From positions 1 through 25,651 of the forward strand of contig JAIXXW010000040.1 in the NCBI GenBank assembly GCA_027490555.1: DNA of 25,651 nucleotides, written 5' to 3'. Below the pieces are notes generated by a model that did not search any database, was not told the DNA's origin, and saw only the letters and a program-made list of their open reading frames with translations. Numbering within the stretch: the first letter of the stretch is position 1; each line of letters opens with the position of its first letter. The position numbers and the translations under genes are program-made. Below, piece after piece: positions 7,002 through 14,496 of this stretch. Origin of the DNA: Comamonadaceae bacterium (GTDB taxonomy: Bacteria > Pseudomonadota > Gammaproteobacteria > Burkholderiales > Burkholderiaceae_C).

Positions 7002-7448
7002 TCATTTGGTGAATCCGTCACGCAATTTCAGTCCAGCACTCTCAAGCATGGCGTCCAGTTCACCAGCAAGCGTTGCAGTCTTGATGAGTTCAAGCGTTTT
7101 GATGAGGTCGTCGGCATTGGCAAGCTCAATAGTGGGCTTGTTTTTGCCACTGACATCAATGACTTTGCTGCCGTACTTGATCTGCACACAAATTTTCCCG
7201 TTATCACTGGTGAAAAACCACGGACGAATGCGTTTGGGCAATTCAATGCGTTTGATTTCACCAGTGTCACGATCACGCACGGAACGCAAATGCATGGGAG
7301 CGAAATGGACACCGTCTTTTCTGGCAGCAACAAGTTGAATTTGTTCGTGCAGTTTGGCAACCAATTTATTTCGACGCAATTGAACAGCGGGAATTTGCGT
7401 GGGGCGCTTGGACGAAACGAATTTCAGTGCAGCAAGTGATTGAGTCAT
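7002..7448 (-). CDS. Conserved hypothetical protein of phages and mobile elements (DUF6641-like)
   Basis: This 148-residue protein starts at ATG 7446-7448 (MTQSLAALKFV), with a GGAGATG site just upstream; a longer form from 7478 is less likely. It resembles proteins that I recall as DUF6641, whose function is unknown. Visible features are AVQLRRNKLVAKLHEQIQLV, then RSVRDRDTGEIKRIELPKRI, then PWFFTSDNGKICVQIKYGSK and a C-terminal helical part DLIKTLELIKTATLAGELD. It is cytoplasmic, with no membrane segment. It diverges from the replication gene across a repeat-rich gap, so it may act in replication or its control; that is inference from position only. Confidence 0.65.
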   Translation of the reverse strand: MTQSLAALKFVSSKRPTQIPAVQLRRNKLVAKLHEQIQLVAARKDGVHFAPMHLRSVRDRDTGEIKRIELPKRIRPWFFTSDNGKICVQIKYGSKVIDVSGKNKPTIELANADDLIKTLELIKTATLAGELDAMLESAGLKLRDGFTK

Positions 7449-7478
7449 TTGGACATCTCCAGTGAAGTCATTGAACAT

Positions 7479-7837
7479 GTACGCAAATATATTTCCGCGA
7501 CAACGGAATTACGACCGAAGCGGATTTGGTTTTGTTGCTCAATCATTTAGTTATGAATAAATACCGACAAGTGAGCAAAAAAAAGAAGATCAATTCATAG
7601 TGTGGTTGCTGGAGATGTGTGGGATATGTGTATGTGATTGATGTTCATCTTGAAGATGTGTTGCGCTTCGCTTACACATCTGTGAACTTCATTCGCTTCG
7701 CTCATTCGTTCACCCATTTCTTCAATTCAAGTTGATCTCATATGTGATAAGTGGAAGTGAGAAATGAATTTCTTGAAGAATTACTATATGTGTAAGACAT
7801 TTTTCATGTCGTACACGGCGCAGCATGGGTGGTGAGC
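7479..7837. other. Repeat-rich non-coding region, candidate replication origin or copy-control leader
   Basis: This A+T-rich gap of about 360 bases sits directly upstream of the replication gene. ATATGTG occurs three times (7624, 7740, 7786). The palindromic TCTTGAAGA occurs twice (7648-7656 and 7771-7779). Two adjacent hairpins have arms 7654-7661/7674-7681 (AGATGTGT) and 7682-7687/7708-7713 (GTGAAC), both with GCTTCGC-type loops. The palindrome CATCTTGAAGATG (7646-7658) overlaps the first hairpin and would compete with it. A TATGAATAAATA copy lies at 7552-7563. Direct short repeats plus competing hairpins are usual for iteron origins or copy-control leaders. Confidence 0.5.
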
Positions 7838-9427
7838 ATGACAGCACAAACGATCAAGCTGGTGGTCAGTGACAGCGTTCTGTCTGCACTGAAACGGGCA
7901 ATGCCAAAAACCAACAAAGCCGAACTGGCACTGAAAAAGTACGCCTGTGTGCTTGAAAGACATGTGGAACAGTCATTGATGTACATGGATGACAACATGT
8001 ACAAATTCTTCAAGCACTTTTATGTCAGTACACACGCATTGTCACTGGAAGTAGGGCAGTTTGTAATTGATGGTCGTCGTCAGTATTTGGACAAATGGCT
8101 GGAGAGAAATGGGTTGAACTTATTTCGTGTGGTTACGCCAGGACTCAAGGGAGGTGACTTTTCAACAATTACACTGACACAGCATGTCAGCATGTCTGAT
8201 GCAATGGACATCAAGCAATTGCAGAAAAAGACAATTGATGAACTGGATGCATTGCTCAACGACAAGTCACTAACGGACACGGATTTCTTCTACAAACTGT
8301 TCCCAGACTTTGAGCCAGGCGCAATGACTATGGCGCAATTGCGGCGCGAATACGACTTGTGTCCTGTAGATGTCAAATCGCTCAAGCAATTCATCGTGTT
8401 CTTGACCAAAAAAGCGAACAGGATGGATGTAGTCAAGCGGCAGATGCTGATTCGTCAAGCGAAATCAATCGTCAGAATTGCCGAAGCGGGGAACGGCACA
8501 TTGCCAATGAAGAAAAATCCCAGTCATTTCGGACGCACTTACTACACGGGCAGACTCAATGTGCAGTCCATGCACAAGATACTCAGACATGCGATGCTTA
8601 GTGACTGTTACGAATACGACATCAGATCCAGTGTGGTGGCATGGAAGTTGGGATTTGCTTGGTACATCTGTGACAAGAACGGAATTTCACCTGCAAAATT
8701 CAACAAAACATTTAATACATGTCTGACTTATCTGGGTGACAAAAAGACATTCAGGGAAACGGTCAGGCAAAAGACATTCGGCAACAATAAAACCATCTCC
8801 AATGAGCTGCAGATGGATGCCATCAAGCAAGCATTGACTGCAATCAGTTTCGGAGCACGCAAGCACAAGCAAGGATGGATTGACCAAAGCGGCAAAGCAT
8901 TCAATCCAGCGATTGTTTCAATCATCAAGGACAACACGGCACGGATGAACTTTTATGCATGTCAAGAAGCGGTGTCGTACATGGACGAAAACAAGTTGAT
9001 GGATGAAATAATCACGGAGTACGCAAAGGAAAACGAACCAGCATTGCTTAACGACACTGAATTGCAGACAGCATCAGGACGCATCAGTGGTAGCAAATTG
9101 ATGTCGTATCTATACCAACAGTCCGAAACAATCGCTATGGACATTGTTCGGCGTGAAGTAGTGGCTGTGTACAAAAAGATTCTAGCGAATGTGCATGACG
9201 CCATCTACATTGACGCAAAACTGCACAGCGCAGACAAGAGACGCATTGAAAAAGTGATGCGGCGTGAAACGGGATTGCAGTTCTGGTATCTGGATGAAGA
9301 AAAGATAGAGGGCTACAAAGGAATTTCTGACGAGGTGCGTCAAGATGAACTGGCGCACAAGTTGTTCATCCAGCAGCAAGAGCAATTGGCAAAGGGTCAC
9401 AAGTCAGTATTTTCGTCACCGTTGTAA
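7838..9427 (+). CDS. Putative element replication protein with polymerase family A-like motifs
   Basis: I do not recognise this 529-residue protein as a whole. Three segments, in order, look like the palm and fingers motifs of DNA polymerase I and T7-type RNA polymerases. Motif A-like: YEYDIRSSV, with candidate catalytic Asp 261. Motif B-like: IKQALTAISFGARK, where Lys330 and Phe338-Gly339 keep the Lys-x7-Tyr/Phe-Gly spacing of the O helix. Motif C-like: NVHDAIYID, with Asp454. A QQSETIAMDIV segment before motif C recalls the Pol I helix there. The usual Arg four residues before the Lys is Met, and the Glu after the motif C Asp is Ala. The first 230 or so residues match no exonuclease I can identify. 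The start ATG at 7838 follows GGGTGG; GTG at 7829 is an alternative. The polymerase call is inference. Confidence 0.6.
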   Translation: MTAQTIKLVVSDSVLSALKRAMPKTNKAELALKKYACVLERHVEQSLMYMDDNMYKFFKHFYVSTHALSLEVGQFVIDGRRQYLDKWLERNGLNLFRVVTPGLKGGDFSTITLTQHVSMSDAMDIKQLQKKTIDELDALLNDKSLTDTDFFYKLFPDFEPGAMTMAQLRREYDLCPVDVKSLKQFIVFLTKKANRMDVVKRQMLIRQAKSIVRIAEAGNGTLPMKKNPSHFGRTYYTGRLNVQSMHKILRHAMLSDCYEYDIRSSVVAWKLGFAWYICDKNGISPAKFNKTFNTCLTYLGDKKTFRETVRQKTFGNNKTISNELQMDAIKQALTAISFGARKHKQGWIDQSGKAFNPAIVSIIKDNTARMNFYACQEAVSYMDENKLMDEIITEYAKENEPALLNDTELQTASGRISGSKLMSYLYQQSETIAMDIVRREVVAVYKKILANVHDAIYIDAKLHSADKRRIEKVMRRETGLQFWYLDEEKIEGYKGISDEVRQDELAHKLFIQQQEQLAKGHKSVFSSPL

Positions 9428-9448
9428 AAGGGCGACGAAATCCGTTGT

Positions 9449-9513
9449 ACTGCGCTAGCAACGTCAGCAGCGCACTGCACAAGCACACGCACACAATGCG
9501 CTAGGATCTGCTA
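9449..9513. repeat. Repeat cluster downstream of the replication gene
   Basis: ACTGCGCTAGCA at 9449-9460 exactly repeats the arm of the hairpin at 6958-6994. It forms a shorter local hairpin here (TGCGCT at 9451-9456 with AGCGCA at 9469-9474). TGCGCTAG recurs at 9497-9504, followed by ATCTGCTA, a segment also found in the first hairpin. The copies bracket the 7002-9427 replication block. Confidence 0.65.
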
Positions 9514-9527
9514 AATCCAGCTGTATT

Positions 9528-9577
9528 GCGTTTTTTCACGCTGTGCATGTCTGACATGCTGAGCAAAAAATAAACGC
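9528..9577. repeat. Imperfect 50-base inverted repeat
   Basis: The sequence is nearly self-complementary around 9552: GCATGTC/GACATGC at the centre, then GCT/AGC, then T-rich opposite A-rich, closing with GCGTTT/AAACGC. On the plus strand the T-run comes before and the A-run after the stem, which is the reverse of a terminator. A structural or protein-binding role is more likely. Confidence 0.55.
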
Positions 9578-9712
9578 TTATCGCTGAATTAATTGCGTCA
9601 AGGACCAAATGATTTCACACTTATATTTGATTCTTCAAAAAGGCAATACATTCGTGCGAATTTCTGCTGAATTTCTTCGGTTGTCCATCTGTTTGTTTGG
9701 TAGCACACTTGC

Positions 9713-9747
9713 TATGAATAAATATTCATGTGCAAGGAGCAACAAAC
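9713..9747 (+). promoter_or_regulatory. Control region of the small tyrosine recombinase
   Basis: TATGAATAAATA at 9713-9724 repeats the sequence at 7552-7563. Here it forms part of the palindrome ATGAATA-AA-TATTCAT (9714-9729). AGGAG at 9735-9739 is a strong ribosome site for ATG 9748. The repeated A+T-rich word could be a promoter -10 region or an operator shared by both element transcripts. The 9428-9712 stretch before it shows no gene, only the repeats listed separately. Confidence 0.45.
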
Positions 9748-10347
9748 ATGACGCAAGCAAAGGTACTGACGCAAGAAGAAGTAGAGCGTGTCTTGTGCTA
9801 TCTCGGCAAGAAGCAACACGCCATGAGAAACCAAGCCATGTTTTTGCTCACACACGGATGTGGCGTAAGAATCAAAGAACTGGTCAGCATTCGCATCTGT
9901 GATGTATTGGATCGCAATGGGCAGATCAATGCCGAAGTACACCTGAACCGCAATCAGACCAAGGGCGACAGAGGGCGCACTGTGTATCTGTCAGACAAGA
10001 TGCGTAGCGTCATCAGGAACTACCTGTGTGAACGCTTCGGATTACAGGATTTGCTTGCAGTGACACTGACGGACACGACAAGGGCATTATTTGCGAATCA
10101 GAAAAATCCCAATCGCGGGTTCTCGGCATCAACTGGTTGCCAGATGTTTCACTACTGGTACAAAGATTGCGGCATTCAACACGGTAGCAGCCACAGCGGC
10201 CGCAGGTCATTCATCACGAATTTGGCTAACAAAGGCGTGTCCATTCATGTGCTGAAAGAATTGGCAGGTCACAGGTCCATCGCTGTCACTGAAAAGTACA
10301 TTGCACGGAACCCAGCTGTTTTGCATGCCAGTGTGAACATGCTGTGA
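9748..10347 (+). CDS. Minimal tyrosine recombinase (XerC/D- or FimB-like catalytic domain only)
   Basis: This 199-residue tyrosine recombinase carries out site-specific strand exchange. The catalytic set is visible: Arg in GVRIKELVSI (R41), Lys in NQTKGDRGRT (K72), HSGRRSF (H149 and R152), AGHRS (H175) and the nucleophile in TEKYI (Y184). The N-terminal core-binding domain of about 100 residues is absent, so the protein has the size of FimB/FimE-type recombinases or catalytic-only Xer relatives. ATG at 9748 is chosen for its AGGAG site; GTG 18 bases upstream overlaps that site and is unlikely. It converges with the integrase gene, with only 5 bases between stops. It may invert or resolve DNA, or assist integration. 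Confidence 0.9.
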   Translation: MTQAKVLTQEEVERVLCYLGKKQHAMRNQAMFLLTHGCGVRIKELVSIRICDVLDRNGQINAEVHLNRNQTKGDRGRTVYLSDKMRSVIRNYLCERFGLQDLLAVTLTDTTRALFANQKNPNRGFSASTGCQMFHYWYKDCGIQHGSSHSGRRSFITNLANKGVSIHVLKELAGHRSIAVTEKYIARNPAVLHASVNML

Positions 10348-10352
10348 GCATG

Positions 10353-11729
10353 TCACTTGCGTTTGCGTTGCAGCATGGAGATGTTCATCTCGCCAGAAAG
10401 TTGTGATGCATAAAACTGCTCAATCATCTTGACCGATGTTCTGGCATTTCGTGCGAGTGTCAGCAGATCAATCCCGTCACCATAGAGCAAACGGAATGTG
10501 ATTGCGGAGTGTCGCAAGCTGTACAGGCTGCGATCTTGTCCGTGAGCACCTTTTTTGAGTCCTGTTTCGGCAAGCACCCAGTTGAAGAAGAAACTCAAAA
10601 CCCAATGTGCGTAGTTGCGGTCACGCAAACTGGGCATGAAGATATAGTCATCGGGCTTGGCAAGTTTCTTGGGCTTGTAATGTTCAACGATGGACTTGTA
10701 AACAGTGACCGCAGGACGCAAAGTTGCGATGGGACTAGAGTGGCTTTTGGTCTCGGGCAGTGTCAATCGCAAATAAGTGTGTCCATCTTTCTGTGCGATC
10801 TCAATGTGTTTGTGCTTGAGCGTCTTCAAATCACTGGGACGGATGAAACTGTTGACCATGAAACGGATCGCCCACTGCAGATCAACGGGCATGGTGTTCT
10901 CGGCAGTGCGTAATCTGTAGTGCTTTCTGAGATCAGAGTATTCGGGATGAACTTTTCCCGTCAATCTTCTAGCGCAACGGTTGATCTTCCAGTATTCATT
11001 AGGTGTGAACGATCCTCGTGACACCGTTTTCACTTTGACTTTCGGGAAAGCTGGAATTTTTTCCAGCATGTTCAGTGCGCTTGCCAGATTGAAGACCTTT
11101 TTGATGATGACCAGATACTGACTGATGGTGATGGTGGAAAATTTCTCGCTGATTTCGTGCGTGAATTTAAGCATCTGAGCGTAGTCAATCGCTTTGATGT
11201 CCATCGCTCCCCATCTGGGTAAAAGATGAGAATCCAATCGGTTGCGAAGAACTTGCAGACTTCCCTTTGTGTATTCACCACGCTTGACCCGTGCTTGCTC
11301 GTTTGCGTACATGCGTGCAGCAAGTGCGCCAAATGTCGTGCGTGAATTTCCCGTTATTGCTGCAGATTCGGTCCGAGTAAACAAGTTCACATCGGGTACA
11401 ACATTTGCTGCCATCAATTGCTCGTAAAAGATGCGAGCAAATATCAATGCAGAACGCTTGGACTGTGACTTCGTGGTCTTACGAAATGTTTTTCCGTTGT
11501 GCCAACATCTGACTTGCCAGAACTTGCTCGCTTGGATCCGAAAAATGGCGAGTTTTTCTGGGTAGCCTGGGACTGAGATGATGGATTCGGGAATCGGTAC
11601 TGTGCGTTCACGCTTTTGCGTTCGCATCTGTGCATCGTTGCTTGCATGTGATGAAAAAAATGTCATGCATCTAGCGTACTGTTGTATGGGCGCAGGCTCA
11701 ATTTCTGTTTGCTGCGCTGAAATTTTCAT
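10353..11729 (-). CDS. Tyrosine-type site-specific integrase
   Basis: This is a full-length phage-type tyrosine integrase, the likely enzyme for insertion and excision of the element. An N-terminal DNA-binding stretch includes QVRCWHNGKTFRKTTKSQSK. It is followed by a core-binding domain (about GEYTKGSLQVLRNRLDSHLL) and the catalytic domain. Numbering from the open-frame GTG at 11777, catalytic residues are R313 (SFIRPSDL), K344 (ETKSHS), R422 and H423 in SLYSLRHSAITF, a variant of the usual HxxR with Tyr in place of His, and the nucleophile Y456 (MIEQFYASQL). The start is uncertain: ATG at 11727-11729, 11664-11666 and 11625-11627 are all possible and none has a strong ribosome site. Its 5' end faces the right edge of the element, as is common for integrases. 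Confidence 0.92.
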   Translation of the reverse strand: MKISAQQTEIEPAPIQQYARCMTFFSSHASNDAQMRTQKRERTVPIPESIISVPGYPEKLAIFRIQASKFWQVRCWHNGKTFRKTTKSQSKRSALIFARIFYEQLMAANVVPDVNLFTRTESAAITGNSRTTFGALAARMYANEQARVKRGEYTKGSLQVLRNRLDSHLLPRWGAMDIKAIDYAQMLKFTHEISEKFSTITISQYLVIIKKVFNLASALNMLEKIPAFPKVKVKTVSRGSFTPNEYWKINRCARRLTGKVHPEYSDLRKHYRLRTAENTMPVDLQWAIRFMVNSFIRPSDLKTLKHKHIEIAQKDGHTYLRLTLPETKSHSSPIATLRPAVTVYKSIVEHYKPKKLAKPDDYIFMPSLRDRNYAHWVLSFFFNWVLAETGLKKGAHGQDRSLYSLRHSAITFRLLYGDGIDLLTLARNARTSVKMIEQFYASQLSGEMNISMLQRKRK

Positions 11730-11894
11730 GCAGATGTGCGCTGCCGAATTGATTCCAGAAATTCCCGTCAGCACCACTCAGAAAAAATGGCGCTGCTGAT
11801 GTTGTAAAAGTTGCACGGTCAATTCCGTACAAATCTCACACGCAATGATTCGGAAATGTTGCGGAACCTTCGCTGCAACTTCGCGGAACTCTCT

Positions 11895-12952
11895 GTGAAA
11901 AGTCTTTCATTGTTGCTCTGGCTGCTCTGGCCGCCGCAGGCACCGCTTTCGCACAATCCACCGCCACCATTTCTGGCTCGATCAACGTCGGCGTGATGGA
12001 CACTGGCGCTGCTGGTTCTGCAGCCACTGTTTCCAGTTTGGGTGGTGGTGCCAACGCCATCAACATCGTGACTGCTGAAGACCTGGGCGGCGGTCTGCGC
12101 GGTGGTTTTGACAGCCAAATGCGTTTCAATGCAGCCACCGGTGACCGCAACTCCGCAGGCACAGGCAACGCCCTGTTCCACGGTGCCAACGTGTACCTGA
12201 GCGGTGGTTTCGGTACTGTTCGCATGGGTAAGATCATCGAAGCCAACAACTGCGGCTTTGACCCATGGGCTTGCACAGGCGGTGCCGGCATGGCCGCTGG
12301 TGCATCGGGCACCTTGTCTCACCTGATCGCTGCTGGCACCATTGCCAACTCCGTCAGCTACGCTACGCCCACCATCAATGGTTTCAACGCCAGCTTCCAC
12401 ACTTCGGTGTCTTCTCGCACCAACGAGCGCAATGTTTTGGCCTTGAACTATGCAAATGGTCCTTTGACTGCTCAGTTCCTGCAATCTAAGAACAGCGCCA
12501 ACACAGCTGGTGATGCACTGACTTCCACCTCTGCAGTCCTGGGTACTAATCAAACTAACATCTTCACTGCTCTGCCGTTGACCGGTGTGACCAACAACGG
12601 CGGTATCACCGATGCCAAGGCCAAAGGCACTTCGATCGGTGTCAGCTATAACTTCGGTTTCGCGCGTCTGAACCTGGTCAATGCCAAAACAGACAATGCT
12701 TCTGGTGTGACCACAGCTGACATCACTTCCATCAGCGGCAGCGTGCCCATGGGCGCTTACACCATCTTGGCTGGTTACAACAAAGCCAAGACAGGTACAG
12801 GCTACACTGCTACTGCTGCTAACGACACCAAGTTCGCTATTGGCGCCAACTATGCTCTGAGCAAGCGTACCACCCTGGGCGCTGACATGTTCAAGCAAGA
12901 ACAAGCTGGTGGCAGCTCCGGTTTCGTGGTCCGCGCTCGCCACACTTTCTAA
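11895..12952 (+). pseudogene. Second porin, start disrupted at the element junction
   Basis: From about 11906 the translation is a complete porin closely related to the one at 5052-6065. The signal peptide core ALAALAAAGTAFA is followed by QSTATISG and GSINVGVMDTG, and the last residues are GFVVRARHTF. The reading frame has no ATG, GTG or TTG before the signal peptide; its only in-frame GTG (11993) is inside the mature protein. A GTG-AAA run at 11897 would start the expected MKKSFIVALAALAAAG if the AAAA run held one more A. So either one A has been lost or the element insertion removed the true start. The barrel itself looks intact. If the missing A is a sequence error, this is a functional gene with a GTG start. 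Confidence 0.75.
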
Positions 12953-12992
12953 TCCCCCGCTGGCGCAAGCCAGTTGAGATCTAGAAAACAAA

Positions 12993-13026
12993 AAAACCCA
13001 CCGTGGCAACGCGGTGGGTTTTTTCA
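12993..13026 (+). terminator. Rho-independent terminator of the second porin
   Basis: AAACCCACCGTG pairs with CGCGGTGGGTTT around GCAA and runs into six T. It nearly duplicates the terminator of the first porin, including the GAGATCTAGA box a few bases upstream, so the downstream ends of both porins were duplicated with the genes. Confidence 0.95.
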
Positions 13027-13134
13027 TGGTGGATGCTGTCTCAGCAGAGACTCCCTGGGCCGAACACAAGGGATTACACGGTGACAGCTCCGGCTGGGCG
13101 CTGATAAATTCTGGGCATATTCAGGAAGCCGTCC

Positions 13135-14469
13135 ATGCCCCATTCTGTTGTTGATGTTCGCCCCCGATCCACTTTGGCCGCCTGGGGCATGTCCCTGGCG
13201 GGTCTGCTGTTGTTGGCCGGTTGCGCCAGCGTTCCCAAGGAGTTACCACCCCCGAAAGTGGCCTGCCCTGAGGGGGTACCAGCGGGAACACAGTGTTTGC
13301 GGAGCCAAGATTCTGCGGGCTCACATTTTTTGATCGCTACCCCCGCCAAATGGAGCGGTGTGCTGGTGGTGCATGCCCACGGCGGGCCTGCTCTGGGCGA
13401 GCCCAAGGCCTCGCGGGCCGACGAGGACATCAAGCGTTGGGCCATCACCTTGAGCGAAGGCCATGCATGGGCCGGTTCGGTGTTCAGACAAGGCGGGTTC
13501 GCCGTGACCACCGCCGCCGAGGACACCGAGCGGGTCCGGCGCATTTTTGTGGACCATGTGGCCAAGCCCCAAAAGACCTTGCTGCACGGGCAGTCCTGGG
13601 GGGCCATGGTGGCCACACGGGCGGCCGAGCTGTACCCCAAATCCTGGGATGGCATCTTGCTCACCAGCGGCGTGGTGGCCGGGCCCACCAGCTACGATTT
13701 CCGCCTGGATCTGCGTGCGATCTACCAGCACCTGTGCCGCAACCACCCCCGGCCCGATGAGCCGCAGTACCCCCTGTCCTTGGGTTTGCCCGCCGGCAGC
13801 ACATTGACCCCTGCCGAACTCGCCAACCGGGCCAACGCCTGTTTAGGCTTGCGTAAACCCGCCGCACAACGCACGCCCGAGGAAGCCCAGAAAATCAAGA
13901 CCATCGTCGATGTCCTGAAAATCCCCGAGAGCTCGATCGTCAGCCACCTCAACTGGGGCACCTTCACCTTGCGCGATGTGGTGGAAAAAAGCGGGGGGGC
14001 CAGCCCTTTTGGCAATGACGGCGTCCAGTACAGCGGCTCCTCCAACGATGCGGCCTTGAACGCCGAAGTGTTGCGCTTCAAGGCCGACGCCAAGGCCCGC
14101 GCGCGGTTTGACGCCGATGTGAACCATCAGGGACGGTTCAAGGTGCCGGTCTTGACCACCCACGGCATTGGCGATTCCACTGTCTTTGTTGAGGGCAGCG
14201 ACACGCTGCGCCAACGCATGGCAGCGTCTGGCAACGGTGCGCGCTTGGTGCAAACCTATGTGAATTCCTCTCAGCATAGCTATCTGGGCGATCCGATTTA
14301 TCCACCGCTGTTTGAGGCGCTCTTGGCATGGGTGAACCAGGGCACCCAACCCACACCTGCCGGCATTGCCGCAAGATGTGTGGCCTTGCGGCCTGCGCAA
14401 GCGGCCGAGTGCCGGTTTGACACCTCTTACACGCCTCGGCCGCTGGCCAGCCGTATCGCGCCGCGCTGA
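13135..14469 (+). CDS. Lipoprotein alpha/beta hydrolase
   Basis: This is a putative secreted, membrane-anchored serine hydrolase of unknown substrate. The 444-residue protein has an N-terminal signal with lipobox LLLLAGC (Cys30), so it is probably lipid-anchored in the periplasm. The catalytic triad of the alpha/beta hydrolase fold is visible: nucleophile elbow HGQSWGAM (S154), Asp in THGIGDSTV (D347) and His in NSSQHSYLG (H381). An oxyanion-type HAHGGPALG precedes them, and a long helical cap lies between about 190 and 330. Family relatives include esterases, amidases and peptidases. The ATG at 13135 follows AGGAAG. It stands alone between the porin terminator and the tetR promoter region. 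Confidence 0.85.
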   Translation: MPHSVVDVRPRSTLAAWGMSLAGLLLLAGCASVPKELPPPKVACPEGVPAGTQCLRSQDSAGSHFLIATPAKWSGVLVVHAHGGPALGEPKASRADEDIKRWAITLSEGHAWAGSVFRQGGFAVTTAAEDTERVRRIFVDHVAKPQKTLLHGQSWGAMVATRAAELYPKSWDGILLTSGVVAGPTSYDFRLDLRAIYQHLCRNHPRPDEPQYPLSLGLPAGSTLTPAELANRANACLGLRKPAAQRTPEEAQKIKTIVDVLKIPESSIVSHLNWGTFTLRDVVEKSGGASPFGNDGVQYSGSSNDAALNAEVLRFKADAKARARFDADVNHQGRFKVPVLTTHGIGDSTVFVEGSDTLRQRMAASGNGARLVQTYVNSSQHSYLGDPIYPPLFEALLAWVNQGTQPTPAGIAARCVALRPAQAAECRFDTSYTPRPLASRIAPR

Positions 14470-14496
14470 ACGAGGGCGGCAATCTTGAGCAGTTCC

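Larger units (their letters stand above)
6160..11894. mobile_element. Putative compact integrative element inserted in a tandem porin locus
   Basis: About 5.7 kb between the first porin terminator and the broken start of the second porin is clearly A+T richer than the flanks and carries only small, atypical genes. These are an H-NS-like protein, two proteins of unknown role, a putative replication polymerase, a minimal tyrosine recombinase and a full tyrosine integrase whose 5' end faces the right boundary. That content fits an integrating plasmid, satellite or mobilisable element. No capsid, tail, relaxase or antibiotic-resistance gene is seen. Boundaries are approximate. The right edge is set by where porin homology resumes (about 11897). 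The left edge lies between the porin terminator and the H-NS-like gene. I found no convincing long direct repeat marking attL and attR. Confidence 0.75.

Noticed and set aside
7479..7837. CRISPR array
   Set aside because: Repeats are only 7-9 bases, irregularly spaced, and there are no cas genes.
9609..9902. Plus-strand frame overlapping the start of the small recombinase
   Set aside because: It overlaps a well-supported gene in another frame and has no recognisable features.
11819..13069. Long minus-strand reading frame opposite the second porin
   Set aside because: It is an antisense shadow of the porin; its translation is low in complexity and the plus strand encodes a clear barrel.
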